NCBI RefSeq assembly: GCF_019279795.1
Contig: NC_056739.1
Coordinates: 11,524,968-11,588,967 of the forward strand
Length of the DNA: 64,000 bases
Direction: 5' to 3'
DNA from: Protopterus annectens
Taxonomy: Eukaryota; Chordata; Ceratodontiformes; Protopteridae
The notes below the pieces were generated by a model, which saw only the letters and a list, made by a program, of their open reading frames with translations, had not been told where the DNA came from and did not search any database. The position numbers and the translations under genes are program-made. Below are positions 1 through 18,450 of this stretch, piece by piece (position 1 is the first letter of the stretch; each line of letters begins with the position of its first letter).

Positions 1-102
1 AGAGGGTCAAGACCCTCTAACTAAAACGGGTACTTGACCCACAAATAAACGCTAGAATAGCAAAAGGGGAAGGCCCCTCTAACTAAAACGGGAAACCTTC
101 CC
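1..102. repeat. two stem-loop units with a shared loop
   Basis: Two units share the loop core CCCTCTAACTAAAACGGG (about 13-30 and 75-92). Each loop is closed by a different 7-bp stem: GGTCAAG/CTTGACC in the first and GGGAAGG/CCTTCCC in the second. Each unit can also form a competing hairpin (AGAGGGTC/GACCCTCT, AGGGG/CCCCT). The units lie in the leader of element Z. A function is not known. Confidence 0.55.
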
Positions 103-434
103 TTAACGAAAAAGACAAATTTCTCAACAAAATCACCAAATACACACACGTATCACAACAATAGCTGTTAAAACAGCTTTTGGGTTGAAAACGAGCAAAT
201 TCCTGACAGGAAAAGTCTAAATAAATTAGTACTTAGCCCAGACAAGTTGAGACCATGTCTTAGCTTGTTAGCGGCAAACGAGATCTGGGGGATTAGTGGT
301 GGTGCATCCTGGGATAAGAAATAGCTCAGCCAATAAGAAGCCTCGCTCTATAGCATAGCGTGCCGAGTCGGAGCCGAGGGATCGGCTCCGAGCCCATCAG
401 TACAGAATGTAGGCGAGATAGGATCACATAACAT
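1..434 (-). mobile_element. DIRS-like element Z, right (5') end only
   Basis: This is the upstream terminal part of a DIRS-type retrotransposon fossil that enters from the left edge of the window. It ends at about 434 with the same kind of outer sequence seen at the right ends of copies C and E. The inner part is a leader; the outer 150 bp is the inverted terminal repeat and contains the hairpin CGGAGCCGA/TCGGCTCCG at 369-390. Two similar stem-loop units occupy 1-102. It is closest in the ITR to copy E. No coding part lies inside the window, so completeness cannot be judged. Confidence 0.75.
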
Positions 435-1176
435 CTATGTACACCTTCAAATAACTTTTAACACTACTGATAGGAACAATTGTCCCAAATCAACAGCTGC
501 ACCCACAGTCATTTTCTAACATAAAATTAAGGTTATCCATGGTAAAACACATGTTACAGCCTGTGCTCCTATTTATACTAATTGCTGTCTATTCTTATCT
601 CATCTTCATTCTCCTTCCAGATGAGAAAAACAGCTTATATCTTTTATGAAAAAATCACATTTAGCCTAAAGGAATAAAATGCACTGGCTATCTTTAAATA
701 AAACTAAAATTATACACTGTTCTAGTAAACACAATGTAGTATTTAAGTAGCTGCCATCTCTTATTCACTTCCAATAAGTTCAAACTTTATTTTTCATTAA
801 GCTGCTTTTAATTTTATGATTCCCTCAGCAAACAATGGCAAGACCTCTCAATTTATTGCTTATGCCTGTAGTCAGCTTGTCTCCATTGAAAAATAAGACC
901 AGAATGTACAGCTGTGCTCATCTGCAGACTTTTCAACTTACACTGAACATTTGCTAATGGAAAACTTTGCATTACATTCACAGTGTTCTCTTACTTTTAA
1001 AGACAACAAGTTTACACAAAAATCTTATTAAATTAAGTCAAGAGCATTAATCCAGACATTCGTCTACACAAAAGTAAGAGAAAACATCTCAACACCACAT
1101 ATATTATAATCAGTGCAGTTTTGTACCCCATCCCCCACCCCAAAATCCCAAGATTATAGCATATTAACTTAAAAAA
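435..1176. other. AT-rich spacer, nothing recognised
   Basis: About 740 bp between elements Z and A. It is AT-rich with no long open frame, no convincing splice-bounded exon and no repeat I can name. It could be intergenic host DNA or old unrecognised repeat. Confidence 0.5.
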
Positions 1177-1532
1177 GAAGTTATGTACTCACCATAACAT
1201 TCCATCTGAGTAGTTCTACTTCATTTGTCTTCAACCTGTGGGTCCTCGGATCCACATCGGATCCAACACAACCACATTTTCCAGCTATAGCTCCGAGCTC
1301 CATGCTCCTTCCCTTACACATAATGTCCTCCTGTCTACCTTCTCCCTTCAGATCGAGTTTGCTGCCTGACAGGTATCAGACACCCGACCCAATGACATCT
1401 TATCCTCCAACACAAAACGTCACAAAAGAACTTTAGCCCTGACAGAACCAAAGGTCCCAACAATAATCGTCCGGTACAAGGGACATGTCATATACCAAAG
1501 GATAAGGTTAGGGGGAAGGAGGGGGGAATGGC

Positions 1533-1632
1533 TGAAGACAAATGAAGTAGAACTACTCAGATGGAATGTTATGGTGAGTACATAACTTCTTTATCCGAAG
1601 TAGTTTACTTCATTTGTTCTTCAACCTGTGGG
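1533..1632. repeat. internal complementary region of element A
   Basis: The left half repeats the outer left end in inverted form (ATGGAATGTTATGGTGAGTA and flanks). The right half repeats the outer right end in inverted form (TTCTTCAACCTGTG). The two meet at a joint resembling CATAACTTCTTTAT. This is the DIRS ICR, thought to help form the circular intermediate. Confidence 0.85.
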
Positions 1633-4600
1633 ACAGAGTCCCCAGCTACCTAACTCTTGGGAGGCCCTAATGGAAGGATATTCCGGAGCACTGCAGAGCC
1701 AAAGGATACTCTACTCCTAGAGACCAAATCCATCTCATAATGAGAAATAAAGGTATGAGATGAGGCCCAAGTAGCAGCTGAACAAATATCATCCAAAGAG
1801 ACCCTAGACCAAAAGGCTGCTGAGGTAGCCACAGATCAGGTCAAATGAGTCTTCACTTTTCCTGGTAGAGACAAACCTCCATCTGAATAAGCCTGGCCAA
1901 TGCATTGTGAAATCCAGCGAGCAATAGTTACTTTTGAAACAGGTATACAAAAAGAAGGGCTTGGCATAGGACACAAAAAGCAAATCAGACTTGCGGAATG
2001 GTTTAGTCCTGTGAAGATAAAACCTCAACTGCCTATGTACATCAAGTAAATGTAATTTGTATTCAACTTTGTTCTGGTAGTTAGGAAAAAATACTGGTAA
2101 ATTAATGGTCTAATTAATATTGGCTTCCGAAGCTACCTTGGAAAGGAACAACAGGTTAGTGCGTAGTGACAATCTATCTTTATGAAAGCTCATATAAGGG
2201 ACTTTGATAGAAAGAGTTTGAAGCTCTGACACCCTTCTAGCAGACATGATGGCAACCAAGAAGGCAATTTTCCAGGTCAAAAAGTGTAGATCCACAGATG
2301 CCGCAGGCTCAAAGAGGGGAGAAACCAATGCCTGCAACAACAAGGTGAGGTCTCACGGTGGAGTCGAGTCCTTAACTGGGGGTCTGAAAAGAAAGGCACC
2401 TTTTAGAAAGGTTTTTCAAAGTTTAGAGGAGGCCGATGAAGACATGTTTACCCCAACATTAAAATTAGAAATGGCTGTTAGGTGGACGTTCACCGTAAAG
2501 GAACTAGTACCCTGATGAAAAATGCTAACCAGAAAATCTAAAACTGCCAAAAGCGGAGCAGTGAAAGGATCCAAAGACCTCTGAATGGCCCATATAGAAA
2601 AACGTTTCCATTTACTATGATAAACTTTTCTGGTGGACAATTTATGAGCCGCCACCAGAATGGACTTAACAGGAGATAACAGACCGGGAGTCCTAAGAAT
2701 CATGGGAACCGGGGCAGCCAGTGAGCTAAAGACTGTCCAGATCTGGATGAGGGATCCCCGAGGGATGTGAAAGCAGATCCGGGACTGGATCCAAGGTCCA
2801 TGGTGGAACAACTAGATCAGACCTGAGTAAGGGAAACCAAACCTGTTGAGGCCAGAATGGGGTGATGAGGATCACAGTGCTCCCCAGCCTTCTGGCTTTC
2901 TGTAGAAACTTTGACATAAGGGGAAGAGGAGGATATGCATAAAGAAGCCTGGGGAGGCCAAGCATGAATCAGAGTGTCTCTGGGGACTTCCCCCAGTGGG
3001 GGGGTTTGGGTTCAGAGCAAAAAACTTGGTGCATATCGTGTTGGAAGGAAATGTGAAGAGATTGCAGCAAGGACGACCCCACTCCAGGTAAATCTGTTCC
3101 GCTATTGAAGGCTTCAGAGACCACTCGTAAGGCATCAGGATTGATCTGCTGAGCCTGTCCGCTAGAATGTTGGACCATCCCGGGATGTGTGTTGCCACCA
3201 GAAAATGGACGGTGGAGATAACCCACTCCCACACTCTCATGGCCTCTTGACATAAGGGATAAGATCTGGATCCCCCTTGTTTGTTGATATACCAGACCAC
3301 TGATATATTGTCCATCTGAATTGCAATTGTTTCCAGAGGAAGATGAGCATGGAGGGCCTGCAACACAAGAAGAACCGCTCTCATCTCTAGAACACTGATG
3401 TGCAGATAGGTCTCAGCAGGGGACCATGTGCCTTGGACTGTGCTTCCTGAGCAGTGCCCCCCTACCCTAGCAGGGAGGCATCCATGGTCACTGTGGTATT
3501 GGGGAAAGGAGGTTGAAAAGAACGTCCCTTGAGGAGATCCAGGGACTGAATCCACCACCAAAGGAAGTCACTGCACGCTTTTAAAATTCTCACTGGAAAA
3601 GATAATGGAAGGTCTAACAGTGACCACTGAACCACCACTGTCCACTGCAGTACCCTCATATGAAGATGTGCCATAGGAAAAATATTTATCGTGGCCGCCG
3701 GGGAACCTAGAGCCCTTAACACTGCTTTGGCCGTTGGTAAATGAGTCTGAAAAATGTGCAAGACTTGTAACCTCAAGCTGCGTAGCCTGTCTGATGTGAG
3801 GAACACCTTCAGTTGTATTGTGTCCTGCTGTGCCACAATGAAATCTAAAATCTGAGCCTGGTGAAGAGCAGACTTGTTCATATTGATCGTAGTGCCCAAC
3901 TTGTTGTCTAACTGAAGAAAGAAGTCCCTGGCCTAACATAGTAGATGCTCTGAAGGGGCAGTAAAGAGCCAATCGTCCAGGTATGGAAATACCTGAATGC
4001 CCTGAAGCCTCAGGTGAGCCGCTACTACCGTCATTACCTTGGTGAACTCCAGGGGGTGCTGTGGTGTGACCAATGGGACGGCTCAAAATTGATAATGATT
4101 GGCTCCCAGCTGGAAGCGAAGAAACCTCCAGTGCTTGTCCATCTTGATGTGAATGTACATGTCCTGTAGGTCGATCAAGCACTTCCAGTCTCTGGCCTGT
4201 AGATAGGGCAGGACAGATTCAATTGTGACCATCCAGAATTTTGTCTTGATTACTGATAGGTTCAAAATGGACAGATCCAATACCGGTCTGAGGTCCCCTG
4301 TCTATTTTGGCACTAAAAAGAACCTGGAATAAACCCCGGATCTAGACTGGTCTGGGGGGACTGGTTGGATCACTCATTTTCTTAGCAGTGTATCTACCTG
4401 CACTGCTTCCTCCTCCTGCTGTGAGGGTGACATGTCTGGGAGGGCTTTTTTGGATGGGGAGGATCCTAAACAGAATGAAATATCCTCTGGATATGACTCG
4501 CAACACCCACTGATCTGTAGTGATGGGCTCCCATGCTAATGGGTGCAGCAACAAGTGGCTCCTGACTGCCTCCAGAGATGGACAGCCGGGCAACCCCTCA

Positions 4601-6867
4601 GGGCTGCTGCTCAGGTTTATCCGAGAACGGTTCTTGGGACCCAAAATTCTTAGGACCCCCTCTGCCTCTAGGATGGCATCTATCATATCCCCCCTCTGCC
4701 TCGGGGGAAGGTGAGTACTGACTGTCCAGGGAAAATGCCTGAGATTTGCAGAACCACATCTTCTTCTGGCCTCGCTGGTTTCTGAAAAAGGCCCTTTGAG
4801 GTGGTGAGAAGCAGATCCCGACAGCAGACAGTGTCTTCCAGTCCTTCTCACTCTGGACCAAAGTCTCTCTAACCATCTTCCCAATAAGGGAAAAACCATC
4901 AAAAGGGGCATTGATAAAAAGATACCTTGAAGGGCTACGAGAACTGACATAATTGGAGCCAGGCATGATGCCGGATAGCAATGCTTGACCCAGCCAGGCA
5001 TGTGACTCCCTCCGTGAGATGGGAGAGCAAACACATAGACATGTTGGCTACAGCTCTTAGGGTGGCCATTCGTGCATCGAACATCTTCCTGTCCTCTGCC
5101 AACATGGCCCCAGGGGTTGACTCTGTGACTTCCTTGACCAGATCTTTCTGGAGTCGAATGACGTGTGCCATGTAGTTCAGGGCCCTCACATAGAAGGTTG
5201 CCGAAGCATAAACTTGCTTACCAAAATGATCCAACGCTCTCGACTCTTGGTCAGGTGGATGGACCGTGGAACTCTCCTGGGCAAGTTCCTTCTTGGTGGT
5301 TGCCGCCACCAGCATAGCATCTACATGGAACCCCTTGTGTAAGTGTAACTTGTCCGAGGGGGGGCTTAAGACCTTGTGCAAGCACTTGGGTATTGCCTTT
5401 ATGGTGTCCAGCTCCTTCCACTCCCTAGATATTATCAAATCCACAAGTGACTCACAGAAGGGGACACCCAAGAGGTAGATGGGCCCAAACCAAAAGCCTC
5501 CAGAAACACAGACTCATCAGAGGATGGTTTTGGGGTGGACCACCCCCCTCTTTGACGAAGGATCTTGGGGGGTGATCTTGGGGAACCTTCCCCTTCATCC
5601 AGGTCTGTGTCTTCGATGAGGGACTCTGGAAGAGAGTCCAAGTGCCTCCTTTTACACATACGCTTGTGAGGGTGCTCCTCAGGGGGACTATCTGGGGAGG
5701 ACTCACAAGCGGGTTGTTCCAAGGCCGGAACTTCCTGGGGCACTATGGCTGTGGGCTGTCCCTGAGAGGCAAGATGGTCAGAACCACAATCAAGGCCAGG
5801 GGGGTCTGGACAGATTCCAAAGATGAAATAGTCAGAGGTCTCAACCCTGCGAGAACCCTCTCCACCATGTTAAACTCTGAGGTCGAACAGACCTCCCGGG
5901 TTGACAGAGCAGATGTTGCTACCCCCAGATCGAACCAGGGAGCCAGGGCCAAGCCTTTGGGAGCCGAGGCGCTGAGGGGAATGCTTCTCTTCGACAAGCT
6001 TGGAGCAGAGAGCACCCCCCTCGGATCCGACCCCGAGGCTCTGGATCCGAGATTTTGGATCTGATACAGTCAGATCTGAAACACTCAAGGCACTGGCCGG
6101 GATTGAGGGACAAGGTACCACTGGCATCAACCCCTTGACTCCGATCGTCCTTGGATCCAATGACTCTGAAACCACAGGTCGGATCGGAGAAGGAATGATA
6201 GGTCTAAATACTGGCTGGAAGGAGCCCGCTCTTGAGGGAGAAGTCCCAGACAAGACCCCCATCTGGATTTGAGTGCAGATAAACCTCCACATCATCTTGT
6301 CTAATTCTGCTTCAGACAGGCTCCGTGTAAAGTCGGACGATGCTGCCGAAGTAGGCCGGGAAAGCCAGTGGGGGGAAGGCCTAGGGGGTGAACAGCTAAC
6401 CTGTACCTCAGGCTCAGGTGAGAGCCTAGGGGACCTGAGCTGAGGAGTCACTGTCCTGGAAACAGGCTTAAACTTTGGCAGGGGGGCTGGCCTCCAACGA
6501 GCGGTCAGAAGATTGCTTGTGAGGCTCATCCTTCTTGGCTTTATCCCCTTCCCTGGTCCTCTTGGCAAGAGGGTGAGTCCCAGAGGCAGAGGAAGGGGAA
6601 GATGAAGCTGCTGCATTCCCAGCAGGGGAAGATGGGACCTCAGTCACAACAGAAGAGGGCAACAGGTTCTTAAGAATCAGTTTGTCCCGCCTGTCCTTAA
6701 TTGCCATGGGATTAAACCCAGGGCAAATAGGACAGGGGAACTGGAGGCGAGCCACCCCCAAACAAACCACGGACAGAGTGTGGCCATCCACCGAAGAAAG
6801 CTTATGGTCACACTCTGTGCACCTTTTGAAGCCTGGTTTCGGGGCATCCACCATGCCTCAGCCAGCC

Positions 6868-6868
<1 letters not shown>

Positions 6869-6927
<59 letters not shown>
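6869..6927. repeat. (CA)n microsatellite in the leader of A
   Basis: About 29 uninterrupted CA units, which read as TG in the sense of element A. It ends 14 nt upstream of the presumed gag start codon. An equivalent tract lies 15 nt upstream of gag in element G. Confidence 0.95.
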
Positions 6928-6928
<1 letters not shown>

Positions 6929-8206
6929 GCACCATTTGGAAAGAGAAGAGGGGAGGAAAAACAGTAAAGCCTACAAACTACTCTTGCTATGAAGAACCCC
7001 GAGAAAGTACAGAAAAGGTTAGAAGAGAAGTTACAGAAAGAAAAGCCAAAAAAAGAACCAATTACTGATAAAAAAATACTGCTTAACGCTATGGAGCTCG
7101 GACTAAGCTGTTTCCTCTCAGGTGGCAAATGAGATCTGAAGGGAGAAGGGAGACAGGGGGCATTATGGGTATGGGGAGGAGCATGGAGCTCAGAGCCATA
7201 GCTGGAAAATGCGGCCATTTCGGACCTGATGTGGATCTGAGGACACACAGGTTGAAGAATAAATCAAGTAAAATACTTCAGATCATGCTTTTGTCCAGCA
7301 TTTCTTCTCTTTTTACATTGTATTACGTACATTTCTTAAAAGTAAAACAGAAAAAATATACCTGTTTACTTAAGTATCTTTATCATATATAACAATCAGC
7401 AAAAATGCTTACATATATAACATGCAATAGCTGTCATAAAAATATTTTATATAAATATTTTTAAAAACAAAAATTGTTTTATTTACACTTACTTTTTTCC
7501 CCTTTTAGTGTCCTTCCAAACATTAATGACATGAAGTGGGGTATATACCTTTCAGTCCCCAAGTTTAACAAAGTCAACAAAAGTCCAATTTTAATCAGCA
7601 GGTTTTTTTTGCAAAGCCCAGTTTCACAAATGTGTCAGATGCGTTATAGTCTCCCATTTATTCACTAATTTCAGTGCTGCTGTTCTTCTTCTTATTCATT
7701 TCCATCTCACAATCTCAGACCCTTGTTCAAGTCCAAGGTGCTCCTGATTCTTTTAGCCAACACCTCTGCTTTTTACTATCTCTTAAGAATTTTCCTTTGG
7801 AACATTGGAAACGTTTTCAATGGCAGACATAGCTCTCAACATTTAGGCATAAATAATCTGGGCCTCAAAATAAGAGGGATTTTAAATATTGCACTTATAA
7901 ACTTAGAAAGTTGATAGAATGCAAGGTATTATGTTACCATGCATTTTCTGAAGGATATGAAGTCTGAAACTCAAATACCTGTCATTGTATAATGACTTCA
8001 GTACTCACGTATATTTGCCACAAAAATCCAGAAAACCACAAATTTTATGAGGAACAGACCAAAAATATGAGGCAAAAATCTGGACATTCTGTGAAAATCT
8101 GGACAGTTGAAAGGTATGCTGGCAGAATTTATGTATGTGATCTGTGACAAAAGGGGGTACTGCTAACACAGCTAGCTGGAATTTTGTAAATAATGATATG
8201 TAAATT

Positions 8207-8313
8207 GTGAATATCAAACTGATTTATATAAGATGCTTGAGTTACAAATGTATTAGAACTGTATGTTGTGTATATCAAACTGCTTTGTACAGATGTTTGT
8301 GTTTAAAATGTAT
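8207..8313. repeat. two-copy tandem duplication, period 61 bp
   Basis: The units start GTGAATATCAAACTG (8207) and GTGTATATCAAACTG (8268). They stay alignable for about 46 bp, with clear divergence. No coding meaning is seen. Confidence 0.7.
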
Positions 8314-9338
8314 CCACAGTGTGCCCTACTGGAAGAGAATTGAAATGTACATGCACTATTGTAACTGTTTAAATATATATATTTTAACAGAGGAAACCCG
8401 AGGGTTAACCTCAGTCCAGCAAACTTTAGAAAAATATCTGAAATTAAATCAGTTATACGCTAGGCCATAAAGATACTATCTCACAGGTATCAATGCAGCC
8501 AGAAGCACAAAGTCTGTACTAGGAAGCTTTCTGTATTGCATTTGGGGTGAACTAATTGCTACTCTGGAAGCATGAAGGAATGCAATTGTTTTATGACTTC
8601 CATCACCTGCCAAAGATCTGAGCACAAGCCATTGTCTGTGTATTTTTTCAGGTAGATGCTAAATACTGCTAGCAATGAGGGCTTGCATGAGAACTAGAAA
8701 TCAGACAGAAATGATGTCATTCTTCAAACTATTCCAGCAGTAGTATTTTAGATATTATTTTCAGAAGTCTCTTAGAGTGAGACAGAACATTCTGCATTAT
8801 GTATTGGACCTGACAACAACATCGAGAACCATTCACCACATCTGCCTTGCTCTATTAGTAAGTTTTTAGGGTACAGTAATTCTCTTAGATACAGTCAGGA
8901 GTATAGTGAAGCTTAATTTAGATATTATTTTATTTATCTGAGCCTGTCCTGTATTGTTAACTTAAATATTTCCTGTGTTTTGAGATCTGATGTCACTGTG
9001 AATACATACTTAGCATTTTCTTGTTCTTTTATTATTTATTATTAAATATATTTAAACATTTAATTGTGGCTGATCTTTGTAGACATATTTACATTTTGAG
9101 AGTATTTGCATATGCATTTGGTGACACTGTGTGGGTCACTCCTAATAACTTTGCTCTTGGTCACCCTACAATTTGTATTAATATTACACATTAAAATTGG
9201 TCACCTTTTGTTAAGGCCTTAAAGTAGCTGTCCAGGAGTGATTGGTTGTAGTGGAAAGTACCTTACAGTCTGGGCATAAGGGGGCATAGCTAGTAAACAT
9301 GTGACAGCCTTTCCCAGGTGTGTGTGCACATCAAACCT

Positions 9339-9342
<4 letters not shown>

Positions 9343-9417
<75 letters not shown>
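9343..9417. repeat. (GT)n microsatellite
   Basis: About 37 uninterrupted GT units in non-DIRS sequence. Confidence 0.97.
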
Positions 9418-9419
<2 letters not shown>

Positions 9420-9699
9420 CTACCTGGGCAAGGACACAAAACACTGGCTGGACACATAGGGTGCTGGAGGTCTTGGCTTGGTCACTCAGCTTATATCTCA
9501 ACTCTACAGCTGTGCCAGTGGGGAGTCTTATTGCAGATCTGGAGAAAGAGTAAGAAACCAGCCTCAGACTGACTTTGGTGTCTGTGTGCTCTTAAGGAAA
9601 ACTGCACTTGATACAGAGAACTGCATCTGGAAATACTGTGTGTGTACCTGTTATCCTCCCAGTGAGCATTCCCCCCACAGATGCCAGTGGTGAGGATTG

Positions 9700-10008
9700 A
9701 GACTCCTTGATTACTGGCCCACAGGTGGGATATCCATGTCACATACTGGTTGGTAGTGGTAAGCCATCACAAGATCTATTATCAGAAGAATGAGAAGCAG
9801 AGTCCCGTTTGCTTGCTGCCTCACTTTTTGTTGGACAAACTTTTGTATTTCCTTGTTAGCTTGTTCTGCATCAAAAAATGACTTTGAGCCATATATATTT
9901 CTGAAGACAGCTGTATATAGCAGCTTGAATCTCATAACTGCCTCTCGACATTCCCTGATTATTAGGATAAAATTTTTCTCTTCTGCCTGGTGTACAGAGA
10001 AAAAGAAG
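9700..10008 (-). mobile_element. L1-clade LINE ORF1, C-terminal fragment
   Basis: The minus strand encodes a segment with the pattern of the L1 ORF1 protein C-terminal domain: a charged helix (IIRECREAVMRFKLLY), a strand ending in an NIYGSKSFF-like turn, then a helix beginning DAEQANKEIQKFVQQ. In the family this reads roughly F..V...L...GI.F.LLYPA.LR....G....F..PEEA..F. The fragment stops abruptly at the left end of DIRS element G. The upstream part of the same ORF1 ends just as abruptly at the right end of element H, 13.5 kb away, so the two pieces look like one LINE split by the G/H pair. ORF1p is an RNA-binding chaperone of the LINE particle. No ORF2 sequence is seen nearby. It is a decayed remnant. 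Confidence 0.65.
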
Positions 10009-16203
<6,195 letters not shown>

Positions 16204-17336
16204 TCTATGTTCTTACCACAACATTCCATCTGTGTTGTCAATCTTCATCTATTCTTGAGCATCCAATCCTCGGAAACAGTTCAGCAGTTATACAGCTTGC
16301 ACCAGCCAAAAAAAACTTTCAAGCTAAAAGTCTACCCACAATGCCCCTCTCTACATTATCTCAGATTGTTTGCAGACTTACAGACAAAATAGAAGGAAAC
16401 TAAACTAAATGAAGAAGGTTAATTCCTCCAGGAATCCACAGGATGGGAAGGAGGGTGGGATGCCAAGAATAGATGAAGATCAACACAGATGGAATGTTAT
16501 GGTAAGAACATAACTTCTTTATCTGATGTAAATCTTCATCTATTCTTGACAGTTGGGACAGAGTCCCCAGCTACTTTAGATCCTGGGTGGCCCTATGGAA
16601 GGAAATTCCTGAGACCCATAGAACCAAAGGAAGCTCTTCCCCTGGAGACAAAATCTAATTTCTAATGAGTACCAAAAGTATGTGGAGTAGCCCATGTTGC
16701 TGCTGTGCATATGTTACTCATGGAAGCCTTAGAATGGAAAACAGATGAAGTAGCCATTGATCTGGTAGAATGTGCCTTCACTGGCGCAGGTAACTTGAGA
16801 TTCTTTCTACTATAAATGTAAGTAATACAATCTCTTAACCATTCTGACAATGTAACCTTAGAAACAGATTTCCCTAAAGTTGTGCCAGAAAAGGATACAA
16901 ACTGTTCTGATTTCCTAAATTCTTCAGTTCTGCTGAGGTGAAAACATAACTGTCTGTGAACATCCAGCAAGAGTAGGCAATATTCCTTTTTTTGGAAAAA
17001 AGTGGGAAAGAAAACAGGCAAGTCTATGGCTTGATTAATGTTGGACTCTGAGACCACCTTCGGAAAAAGGCTGGATTGGTTCTGAGTGTAACTCTATCCT
17101 TATGGAAAGTTAAGTAAGGGTCTTTTGAGCATAAAGCCTGCAATTCAGACACTCTTCTTGCAGAAGTTATAGCTAAGATGAGAAGCGTTTTCCAAGAAAG
17201 AAATTTTAAGTCGCATGTTGCCTCTGGTTCAAAGGAGGTAAGTACCAATGATTGCAGAACAGTCAGGTCCTGTGGGGGTAGAGGATCTTTAAATGGCGAC
17301 TTTAAACATATAGTTGTCTTGAGGAAGACTTTGCAT

Positions 17337-18450
17337 AACTTGTAAAACAAAAAAACTTTTCACCAAAAACGAAAATAGCAGCCCAAACTGGATTTTAAAT
17401 GTCTTTACTTCAATTCCGGTACCTCGGCCTTTGCCTTCTAATGGAATAACTTACAATGTGAAAAAACAGTTTATATACATCACCCTTCATGAAAATAATT
17501 AACAACAATTAAACAATTAACCATTTTTTTCATCTATTCAAAAATTTAAAGTCATATCAAACTCCACTTTAACACTGCATTCACAGTTTATAACAATTAA
17601 TAACCAATACCTTGATACACATCATTAACAAATTGCCTATCTTGCTACATTTCTAAATTCATTCCTTTTGAATATAAAGTATTGAAATTAATAATAAAAT
17701 TTGATTCCATGTTTAATAATCTTTTTTGAAAGCCATGATCTGCCCCCCCCTACTCCATAAGGTTTAGCCAGAACACTAAATATCAAATCTGTACTTATAC
17801 CCCCATGCTGTTGGTGAAAATGACTGGCCACTGGACTATCAAGCCTCCCATTCCTAATGTCTCCTAGATGTTCCATTATGCTTAATTTTACCCTATGTTT
17901 AGTTTGTCCTATATACCATTTCCTTTCCCCACAATTGCATCCTAAAATATAAATAACCCCAAAAGAATTACAATCAGCATGGGGGTATAAGTACAGATTT
18001 GATATTTAGTGCTCTGGCTAAACCTTATGGAGTGGGGGGGGGGGTAGATCATGGCTTTCAAAAAAGATTATTAAACATGGAATCAAATTTTATTATTAAT
18101 TTCAATACTTTGTATCCAAAAGGAATGAATTTAGAAATGTAGCAAGATAGGCAGTTTGTTAATGATGTGTATCAAGGTATTGGTTATTAATTGTTATAAA
18201 CTGTGAATGCAATGTTAAAGTGGAGTTTGATATGGCTTTAAATTTTTGAATAGATGAAAAAAATGGTTAATTGTTTAATTGTTGTTAATTATTTTCATGA
18301 AGGGTGATGTATATAAACTGGTTTTTCACATTGTAAGTTATTCCATTAGAAGGCGAAGGCCGAGGTACCGGAATTGAAGTAAAGACACTTAAAATCCAGT
18401 TTGGGCTGCTATTTTCGTTTTTGGTGAAAAGTTTTTTTGTTTTACAAGTT
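17337..18450. mobile_element. Penelope-like element as an inverted pair
   Basis: A perfectly oriented inverted repeat with arms 17337-17810 and 17975-18450, about 475 bp each, highly similar, and a 164-bp centre. Left arm plus centre, read on the minus strand, encodes the GIY-YIG endonuclease of Penelope-like retroelements. The GIY strand is VIYIL near 17950 and the YIG strand is KWYIGQT, followed by the family's helix EHLGDIRNGRLDSPVASHF. The rest of each arm is 3' sequence. So two 5'-truncated copies lie head to head with their 3' ends outward; only the minus copy keeps the endonuclease core. The pair is inserted in the YR region of DIRS element H. Host codons for LCKVF occur on both sides, suggesting a target-site duplication that has since diverged. 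Penelope-like elements often occur as inverted or tandem partial copies. No RT domain remains. Confidence 0.8.
17811..17965 (-). pseudogene. GIY-YIG endonuclease fragment of the Penelope-like element
   Basis: The centre of the inverted pair holds the core of a GIY-YIG nuclease on the minus strand. A short strand GVIYIL precedes a cysteine-containing turn (GCNCGERK), followed by WYIGQTKHRVKLSIMEHLGD. The order, spacing and downstream (L)DSPVA.HF match the Penelope endonuclease, which nicks target DNA to prime reverse transcription. The piece starts without its RT partner and is 5'-truncated, so it is not a working gene. The Cys pair before the YIG strand suggests the Cys-containing endonuclease class found in animal Penelope-like elements. 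Confidence 0.75.

Larger units (their letters stand above)
1177..7283 (-). mobile_element. DIRS-like element A, full-length but decayed
   Basis: A DIRS-type tyrosine-recombinase retrotransposon fossil. The left ITR starts at 1177, the ICR is at about 1533-1632 and the right ITR runs from about 7105 to 7283. The first half of the ICR is an inverted copy of the left end and the second half an inverted copy of the right end. Reading on the minus strand, a gag-like region lies at about 4800-6860, RT at about 3900-4400, RNase H at about 3100-3480 with the KQGG segment, a methyltransferase-like segment at about 2750-3060, and YR at about 1650-2720. The gag start carries the Cys/His module. A long CA tract sits just upstream of gag. 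It is broken in many places and looks old. Confidence 0.9.
7284..9699. other. AT-rich spacer between A and the L1 fragment
   Basis: About 2.4 kb without a convincing gene. It holds a two-copy 61-bp tandem duplication at 8207-8313 and a (GT)n tract at 9343-9417. The part from about 8400 to 9300 has the look of old repeat or terminal-repeat sequence, but no family can be named. The stretch 9420-9700 lies just downstream, on the minus strand, of the L1 ORF1 fragment and could be its trailing sequence. Confidence 0.45.

Noticed and set aside
1-102. CRISPR-like repeat-spacer pattern
   Set aside because: There are only two units, with structured arms, in a eukaryotic retroelement leader; there are no spacers or cas genes.
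8400-9300. Possible solo LTR of an endogenous retrovirus
   Set aside because: The texture is suggestive, but no paired TG...CA ends, target-site duplication or coding remnant could be found.
9711-9935. Possible serpin-like host exon on the minus strand
   Set aside because: The string ...DAEQANKEIQKFV first recalled a serpin helix, but the whole segment fits the L1 ORF1 C-terminal domain better. The matching upstream half of ORF1 lies beyond the G/H insertion.
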